Of a DNA stretch of 64,000 nucleotides, positions 57,383-64,000 are shown in pieces (within the stretch, counting starts at the first letter, position 1; the number at the start of each line of letters is the position of its first letter). The position numbers and the translations under genes are program-made. The notes beneath the pieces were generated by a model. It worked only from the letters and a program-made list of their open reading frames with translations, had not been told where the DNA came from and did no database searches. Source of the DNA: Batkoa obscura (taxonomy: Eukaryota > Entomophthoromycota > Entomophthoromycetes > Entomophthorales > Batkoaceae); the NCBI GenBank assembly GCA_030770535.1, contig JASVEC010000081.1:1-64000 (forward strand). The letters run 5' to 3'.

Positions 57383-59197
57383 TTAATCGATAACTCTAGG
57401 TCTTCCGTTTTGAATGGCAGTTAAATACCTTGGGAAGATATCTTGTAATAGCATAGAATAAACCTCTTCGTAGGCTATATTGTAAATTTCTGGTATCAGG
57501 ATCCCTTGTTTTAATTTCTCTTGAATTTGTTTTTTAGTAAATCCAGTCAAATTGACTTGCACCGCGGACTCTTTAGCAATGAAATCTCTATAAAGAGCTA
57601 ATACTTCATACTGTTGAGGGGTTTGTGGTGTAGCACAATTGACATCAATAGACGATGATACCAGATTAAAGCTAAAAGAAGGGGTTTCTCTAATAGATAA
57701 AGTATTGTTGGATTCGTTTTTTAACTCCTGTGGCTGAGTTGGAACTGACTGTCGTTGTTTTCTCAATTCTTCTAAAGCTATATCCGACCTCTTAATATCC
57801 CCCATCGACTGCGTATATTGAGATCTTAAAGTTGTTTGCCAATCTTCGTTATTAGTTTCACTCGCTCGAATTGCATTTGGACAAATAGTTTCATCAAGGT
57901 TTATAGTAGAACCATTTTTTAAGGTATCAAACTGACTTAAAGCCCCATCATTTTGCCCATTTTTATAAGTCACACAACCTTGTTCTTCTTGATCAAGCTT
58001 CAATTTGTGAAATCTTTCATAAAACAATACATTTTCAACGCAAAAATTATGAGCAGCGAACATTTTGAAATCATTAAATAAAGCTTGGTTTTCTAATATT
58101 TGCTTCAATGTTAGCTCGTTTTGTTGTCCACTTTTTAAATCACTAACGCTATTGTCATTTGTTTTTTTAATCACTGGTAAGATGCTTTTTCTCTTATTTA
58201 CTTTGTTCCTTTTACCACAAAGTCTAATACGATATCTAGACCATAATAGGGGATAACCAACAGTAAATACATGCATCAGACAAATTAGTCCAATAAACAA
58301 GAAAGTAAATAATTTATATTGCATGTCATCAGTATCATAATCCATATATGCATCTAATGTATAAATAATTAAAAAACTAGGTGCTAATATTAGATTAGCA
58401 ACCAATTCTAAGCGTACACCAAATGCTTCGTACATGCCTTTAATTAATAAAACAAAAACTGGCCATTCCATAATCAACATTAAAGCAGTTATTCCTAATG
58501 AAGGAAAGATGGTCCATTGGTTTGGACATTTTGTGCCAAGAGGAGTGGCCTTAGCAATAGTTTTACTAAAGCTTGAAAAGATTTGAAATAAGAGAGTCAA
58601 AACAACATTAAAAAATAAGAAGCCTAACAAACATAAAGTAAGACCACGAGAAGTAAACCAAATGCGATTTTCATAAAGCCAGCTATCAATTTTTGGGAAC
58701 TTTTTTTTTGAGTTTTGAGTAGATGAATTAGAACTTGGGAATAATGAGACATAATTTGAATTTTGCAAATCAACATAAACATTTAAATTACTTTGTTTGG
58801 TACAATCATTTGAACTTAAATCAATACCTGGTATATCTTTTGGTTTTATAGTAGATATTGCTGCACTGAGTTTTAATTGTAATTGATTGACACGATGTAA
58901 AAATAAAACTCTTAAGAAACGAGCTAATAAAGTAGCGCCCCAAAGAGGTAAAAGTAAGCCAGGTACCCAAAGCTTCATTGAGCAAGGCACATTATCTTGT
59001 AACAAAATTTTCAGTGCTAAACAAAAAACAATAAAATAATGATTGACTGTAAGTAGAATTGTTATTGAATAGCCTCGAGTTCTAATAGCTAATGAGTTTC
59101 TAAATCTTTTTATTAAATACATTGATACGGTCACTATACCAGTCCATATTAACAAAAATATTAAAACTAGTATAAAAGTTATTGTTATGTCTACCAT
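57383..59197 (-). CDS. Seven-TM protein with C-terminal RGS domain
   Basis: A 604-residue intronless protein. Seven hydrophobic segments lie in residues 1-310 (ITFILVLIFLLIWTGIVTV, ILLTVNHYFIVFCLALKILL, LWVPGLLLPLWGATLLARF, LTLCLLGFLFFNVVLTLLF, ALMLIMEWPVFVLLI, LVANLILAPSFLIIYTL, FTFLFIGLICLMHVFTV). The RGS domain, residues 355-600, starts LKQILENQALFNDFKMFAAH NFCVENVLFYERFH, is interrupted by a Gln/Ser/Asn-rich insert of about 110 residues, and ends with YRDFIAKESAVQVNLTG and AYEEVYSMLLQDIFPRYL. RGS domains speed GTP hydrolysis on G-alpha subunits; fungal proteins with both parts are thought to be receptors. The ligand is unknown. Confidence 0.88.
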   Translation of the reverse strand: MVDITITFILVLIFLLIWTGIVTVSMYLIKRFRNSLAIRTRGYSITILLTVNHYFIVFCLALKILLQDNVPCSMKLWVPGLLLPLWGATLLARFLRVLFLHRVNQLQLKLSAAISTIKPKDIPGIDLSSNDCTKQSNLNVYVDLQNSNYVSLFPSSNSSTQNSKKKFPKIDSWLYENRIWFTSRGLTLCLLGFLFFNVVLTLLFQIFSSFSKTIAKATPLGTKCPNQWTIFPSLGITALMLIMEWPVFVLLIKGMYEAFGVRLELVANLILAPSFLIIYTLDAYMDYDTDDMQYKLFTFLFIGLICLMHVFTVGYPLLWSRYRIRLCGKRNKVNKRKSILPVIKKTNDNSVSDLKSGQQNELTLKQILENQALFNDFKMFAAHNFCVENVLFYERFHKLKLDQEEQGCVTYKNGQNDGALSQFDTLKNGSTINLDETICPNAIRASETNNEDWQTTLRSQYTQSMGDIKRSDIALEELRKQRQSVPTQPQELKNESNNTLSIRETPSFSFNLVSSSIDVNCATPQTPQQYEVLALYRDFIAKESAVQVNLTGFTKKQIQEKLKQGILIPEIYNIAYEEVYSMLLQDIFPRYLTAIQNGRPRVID

Positions 59198-61019
59198 TCG
59201 GTAATATAAGAAAGTAAAGAAAAGATAAAAAATGGTTTTTTGTTTTTTTACATATTAATTTAATTTTAGATGGTGTGGATGAGAAATATAATTAAGGGGG
59301 CCAAAATATTAAACTAAAATTTTAATTTATTACCCTTAAAATCTAATTTATGCGCAAAATAGTGGTGTGTTGGATTCTATTTGATTTACTAAATTTATTT
59401 CAGTAACGGGATTGATTGAGAAAATATCCAAAAGTTACGTTATACATTGAATTTCTCCAAAAAATCTCCATATAGCTTAGTAATTCCTTATAATGCTACT
59501 CCTGTTTTTTTAATTATTATCAAATAAGCTTATTAAATCAATTGGATTATTAAATTGTTGTCACTTTTTGACCCAAAATAGTAATTTTTGAATTTATTAA
59601 TAATTAAGTTTAAGGATTAGTAATTTACATGTATTTTATTTTATTTTATTTTTGAAATATTTTTCATATGCAAATATTTTAAAATAGTATTAATTAAATC
59701 ACGTAAAATGATAAGTTCTTTATATAAAGTATTTTGTTTTTTATTACAATGACCTGGATTGCCAAGGTAATATATCTTAATCAGGTTAAATTACTTATTA
59801 CTCAAAAGACGTATTTCATTTTAAATACTACAAATAGTTATCAAAATTAGCTCACTTTTATAAAAACAATTTACCTCAAGAGTGGCTGTGTTTTCTTTGT
59901 TACAAAATGGTATTAGCCTACTTTACTGAAGTTATATTTAGATTTTAGAATTTATAATATCGATATTAGTAGTTATAATAATTTATATAACTAATCGAAA
60001 TTTTCCCTAATTCTAATATGTTAAAATGTTCTACAAATTTATGATAAAAGCCAGCATTTAAAAACCCAAAAACAAAAAAGTCGTATTCAGGCTTCATTTT
60101 TGAAATTTTGAAATTAGATAGAAAGTCTCATATGTCAATTTTAATTTTTGTGTTTTAAATATATCTTTATTTTCATACTAAAATTTCGAAATTTTACTTA
60201 GGATCTATGACTTATCAAATTTAATTTTCCAAATTTAGTAAATGAGATACAAAAATACAATTCAAGTTTTGTTTCTTTATTACTAAGATTTTACTATTTA
60301 ATTCTTAAGTAAAATAACAGTTCATAATAGCAGGTCGTTATATTATTTAAAAAAACTACATATTATATATAGAATATAATAGGATTTAAGTCTTGAAATT
60401 CAACTTACGAAAAAGTCTAATACAGTTTAGTATAAATTATACCTTATAAACAAAAAAGCTAATTTACTTTACCAATAAATATTTTATAAAAACGCGAGCC
60501 TAATACAACATTTGGCCTATTAACGATAAAAGAGCGAAAAGCAAGGGAACATTGAAAGAACACTGACCTATTATTACTGATATGTTCTACAGACCCAGAA
60601 AAAACATTTATTGTTCCCTTTTTGACCATGACAGCCGGAAAGAAAGGAGAATACTATTCTAACTTCCCTCCCATTTCATTTAATAATTTTACACTTGATA
60701 GTTCATTCTAGTTTTTGTCTTTATATCTGATTTTTTACTATGGTTTTAAGTAAAATAATAAGCTTGAGTTCGGTTTTTACACAGATTTAATTTTAAAGTT
60801 GATGTAACATGCTATTAGTAGAGTCAGGTAGACAAATGAGATGCAAAACGGCAAACTTGTCAATAAAATGAATATACTAAGCCTAATATTTGAAGTCAAT
60901 GATAGAAATAGTACAGGATAGAAAGGTAATGTATTATCATTAGATCAAGTTGAGAGCTAGTTTTTAAATTATAAAAAATTAAACTTTGAAGTCTTATCTC
61001 TTTCTTTGGTTTGATATTA
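59198..61019. other. AT-rich gene desert
   Basis: No intact gene. Bases 60520-60720 look like decayed coding sequence (a 40-residue open stretch with TFIVPFLTMTAGKKGEYYSN) of a family I do not recognise. Confidence 0.4.
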
Positions 61020-61480
61020 GTATTGGATGCAGTTAACGTCAAATAAGACTCATATAGTACTATTTCCAAGAAACCAACCTTTACTTATGAAGAGACCTTG
61101 GTTTGCCTTGACAATATTAACTTCGATCCCAAGAAAGCAGGAGATCGTATAGGTCTCCTTAAAAAGGAGTATCTTTTTATACACTTTTGAATATTTTTAA
61201 AAGTTCACTACGAAAGAAAATTCCAAATATAGGGGACATTATCAAAAGTCTAGATAAAAGTAACTAAAAAAGCATAAAAAGAAGTTCTTTTCCATCATAA
61301 TACTATCAATTTATTTAATTTTTAGATAATGGGCTTATTATCTTACTACTTGCTTTTAAAATAGGCAAAGTTGACTATACCTTTTGAGGATAATGGCGAA
61401 GAGAAGGTTAGTGTATCTTATTCTGTTACTGAGTCTATCGATTGTAACATACTGCTAATAACTATAATAACTTCTCTATT
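61020..61480 (+). pseudogene. Fragment of a second S41-like protease gene
   Basis: KKPTFTYEETLVCLDNINFD PKKAG aligns with KKQILIFEETLACLDNVDLD of the dead gene at 46800-48710. About 200 bp on, FHHNTINLFNF resembles YHDVINLSNSL, then EDNGEEKVSV resembles DENGNQLNIKV. Spacing agrees with the other copy. All between is decayed; nothing past this point can be aligned. Confidence 0.6.
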
Positions 61481-62304
61481 AGTCCTTCTAAACTTTAAAG
61501 TTATTGATGTTGTAAACTTTGAATTTTAATTTTTGTTTTTATCAAGCTATTGCATATAGCTTACATAACGATTTTGGTTTCTCAAATATATATTCTTTGA
61601 GATATCGTTGTATTAATAAAGATTTCAAATAATATAACTATCGTTTTGTTTCTTCATTTTATAGGTTCCATAAATTATATTATTGAAAAAATATATATTA
61701 CTTTACAGCATAATATTTCATTTGATAGATAAACTTTCTTATAATACAGTGACTTTATTTATGAAAGGATTCTCATTATTCAGATATTACCTCCTTTGTT
61801 TTTAATATAAATATCTAAATTTTAAAAAGTGGTCATATATTAGGAATCTAGTATTTAGATTTGAAATCCCATTATCTCTGAAAATAATTTATGTTAATAA
61901 AATTAGTGACTCTTTTCACAAAGTGAATATCTATATTAGCAATATTAATTATTTTAAAAAATATGTTATTATAAAACAATTGTAAAATTATACATCTTTA
62001 TATTTCTTATGAAATAATTTAAATCCCACATTAAACTCTAAATTCTAGACTAACTTTATAAATGACTTGGTTAAAATAGAAATTAAATTGTCTAAATTGC
62101 AATTGATAAAGTAGATCGATAGAAAATAATTGAAAAAACGGAATATTCAATAAACTTTATAAAGTATATTGAGTTAAAGTAAAGATTAAGCACAGGTCAT
62201 ATCTAAATTATACAATAATTAAAATATAAAATTAATAACTTCTAGCTCTGTTTCATATAATTAACTAGCATATAATTTAAATAAAATTCTATTTAATTAA
62301 AAAC
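61481..62304. other. AT-rich spacer
   Basis: Nothing supported in either strand. Confidence 0.4.
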
Positions 62305-62932
62305 TTATTTTCTATTGTTTGAAGCTGTAGGATCCAATAAATTATTTAAAGATTGAACCAAATCGAAATTTTTTAATGGAATTATAGGCTCAAGCCAATC
62401 TAAACCAATACAATAGAGTCCCATCCCAATACCAAAAAATCCAGAACTTTTTAATATATTTTTTACAACTCGACCTAAATATAAATTATTCTTTTAAAAA
62501 AAAATAACAAATAAAGTTTACTTCTAGCTTGAAGTACTGCGCCTGCTAACAAGGAACCAAATATAGGGTTCCACATATCATCCTTCCTTTGAGGTTTATG
62601 ATGAATTAAATCATGGCCATTATCATCATCATCAAATGCATTTTTGTTTGTACGATATTCTTCTAAAAGATTGGAGGATAATGCATAGATACAAGTGATT
62701 GAAGCTTCAAATTATTAATTTACTTTTACTCAAGATTTAATATTTAGTTACCTATTCTAGTCATTTTAGCAGCTCTAGTAGCGTTCAAAGTATGACCCAA
62801 AAACGCTTTAGCACCTCCTGGGTATAATGTAGTTAAACCTAAAAATCCTAATACTGTGGAACTTAAAGTTGGTCCATGTGTTTTCTTTTCATTATTATTG
62901 GAGCCACTTGATTTTGTTGTTGTAATTATCAT
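62305..62932 (-). CDS. Mitochondrial complex I subunit, NDUFA11 / Tim17-fold type
   Basis: About 165 residues in three exons (introns near 62699-62749 and 62476-62526). Leader MIITTTKSSGSNNNEKKTHG, then TVLGFLGLTTLYPGGAKAFL, a second hydrophobic segment, an acidic and His-rich loop (DDDDNGHDLIHHKPQRKDDM), then WNPIFGSLLAGAVLQAR, RVVKNILKSSGFFGIGMGLY and a closing ASNNRK. The Gly-rich WNPIFGSLLAGAVLQAR block with the small-residue spacing is the Tim17/NDUFA11 signature. This accessory membrane subunit stabilises respiratory complex I. Its presence indicates aerobic mitochondria. A Tim17/22/23 import subunit is a less likely alternative. Confidence 0.75.
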
Positions 62933-63476
62933 TATTAAATTTTATTAAAAACGGTTTGTTCATTTTATCAATCTGCAATTAAATAACGCTTTAATGATTT
63001 CATTGTTCTTTTTGGAGTGCTTTGTTTTTTAAAATTTGATTTTTTATAGTTATTTAAAGTGGCTTATTCATTAACTATGAAATCAGTTATTGAGATTATT
63101 GTTTAGAGATAAATTTATACTAGCCTTTGTTGACATTTGATAAGAGATATGATTTCAAACAATTTAGAGTAATTATACAAAATACACAAATCATCCAAAT
63201 TAAAACTCAAAACACCATACAGAACTCAAAACTGAAAACAACTAAAATAACAGAAAGATAGAAACTTTATTTTAAATAAAGTTTTATACAAAAAACAACA
63301 ATGTAATTAAACAAAGGTTGATAAATACATTGAATCAAATTAACCTACCTTCATCAATTTGATTCAAGTAATTAAGCGATTAAATAGTAAACATGATAAA
63401 ATAAAATGGATGGAATTAATAGAGCTAGCTAAAACATAGTATAAACTGAAGATTTCAATTAAAAATTAATTAAGTT
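62933..63476. other. Spacer near the right end
   Basis: AT-rich; contains the promoter of the complex I gene and the 3' flank of the coiled-coil gene. Confidence 0.4.
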
Positions 63477-64000
63477 TTAAATCGAATCCAAGGTATGACT
63501 TGGAAGTACTCTGCCACTATTTTTATGTGATGTAAAATCAATAGCTCCTTTTCCTTCGTTAAGCATCTTATCAAAAGAAGCTAATATTCGATTAAATTTT
63601 TGTTCATCTTCATCATCTATACTTTCTTCACTCTAAAATAATTTTTTAGTAATGATTAATAAATTAGTATTGGATTTTACTTCTTCAATATCTAAGTCAG
63701 ATTTAGGAAGTGGTATAAACTCACCATTGACAACACTAAATAATTAATTAAATCAAATATTAATTAAAAGAATTAAAATTTTACCCTTGTAAACTTTTTT
63801 TAAGTGTTTCTATTTCATCGCCTTGTTTACGAACTTTTGCTTCTAGAACTGTATTTATTGCTAATAATGATTTGTTTGATATCTCCAAATCTAAAATCTA
63901 TTTTATAAGTAAAAACATTTAATAAATAATAATAAACTTACTTTTCTATTGACTCGAGCTTCAATAACAAGGCTATCTAAATTTCCTGTATCTGTAGAAA
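63477..64000 (-). CDS. Conserved fungal coiled-coil protein, C-terminal part
   Basis: The gene enters from the right edge; I see its last four exons. The block LDSLVIEARVNRKILDLEIS, NKSLLAINTVLEAKVRKQGD and EIETLKKSLQ forms a heptad coiled coil. The NRK.LDLEISN.SLLAIN pattern recurs in uncharacterised fungal proteins. After a short acidic linker (PLPKSDLDIEE, SEESIDDEDEQ) comes a helix (KFNRILASFDKMLNEGKGAI) and the C-terminus SGRVLPSHTLDSI. Introns lie near 63895-63942, 63732-63784 and 63634-63680. Function unknown. No catalytic motif is seen. Confidence 0.68.

Overview
The window is nuclear DNA of a fungus, very AT-rich in both genes and spacers. Its genes are split by short GT...AG introns, mostly about 45-60 nt. 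The genes are typical of a free-living, respiring fungus: the RNA polymerase I large subunit, TAF9, ESCRT-III Vps20/CHMP6, Hub1/UBL5, ribosomal proteins eL37 and uS5m, a complex I subunit of NDUFA11 type, a 14-TM drug:H+ antiporter, a seven-TM RGS protein and a secreted copper-monooxygenase-like protein. An MT-A70 methyltransferase-like gene and a decayed SRA-YDG (methyl-cytosine reader) gene point towards an early-diverging fungus (Mucoromycota or Zoopagomycota grade), but I cannot fix the species. The complex I subunit argues against anaerobic chytrids.

Layout. 0-16.7 kb is gene-rich: start of a pyruvate decarboxylase (damaged), membrane-anchored glutaredoxin, Hub1, Josephin deubiquitinase, MT-A70 protein, eL37, a 2.3-kb spacer, two tandem DUF1295 membrane enzymes, LYAR zinc finger, Vps20, TAF9, and a kelch membrane protein. 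16.7-34.8 kb is accessory and decayed: a miniature inverted-repeat element (MITE) family of about 103 bp, a 463-bp-arm palindrome, the dead SRA gene, the monooxygenase-like gene, four relics of an F-box family, one intact 2,468-bp DNA transposon and an older relic of it. 34.8-43.2 kb returns to core genes (RPA1, a WD40 protein, uS5m). 43.8-46.3 kb holds a second, nearly identical, inverted copy of the transposon, followed by a dead S41-like protease gene. 51-59.2 kb carries two tandem secreted phosphatases, the antiporter and the RGS receptor. 59.2-62.3 kb is a desert with a second S41-like relic. The right end has the complex I subunit and part of a coiled-coil gene.

The most interesting signals are in the mobile DNA. 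A MITE copy sits inside an old copy of the 2.5-kb transposon, so the empty site can be read from the intact copies: insertion duplicated TA. The MITE ends resemble the transposon ends, yet the transposon itself is flanked by TACTA on both sides in one copy and by no duplication in the other. The two dead genes near the transposons are broken mainly by stops at positions where Gln or Trp would fit, which suggests C-to-T decay. All gene models are my own reading of splice sites and homology; nothing was checked with software.
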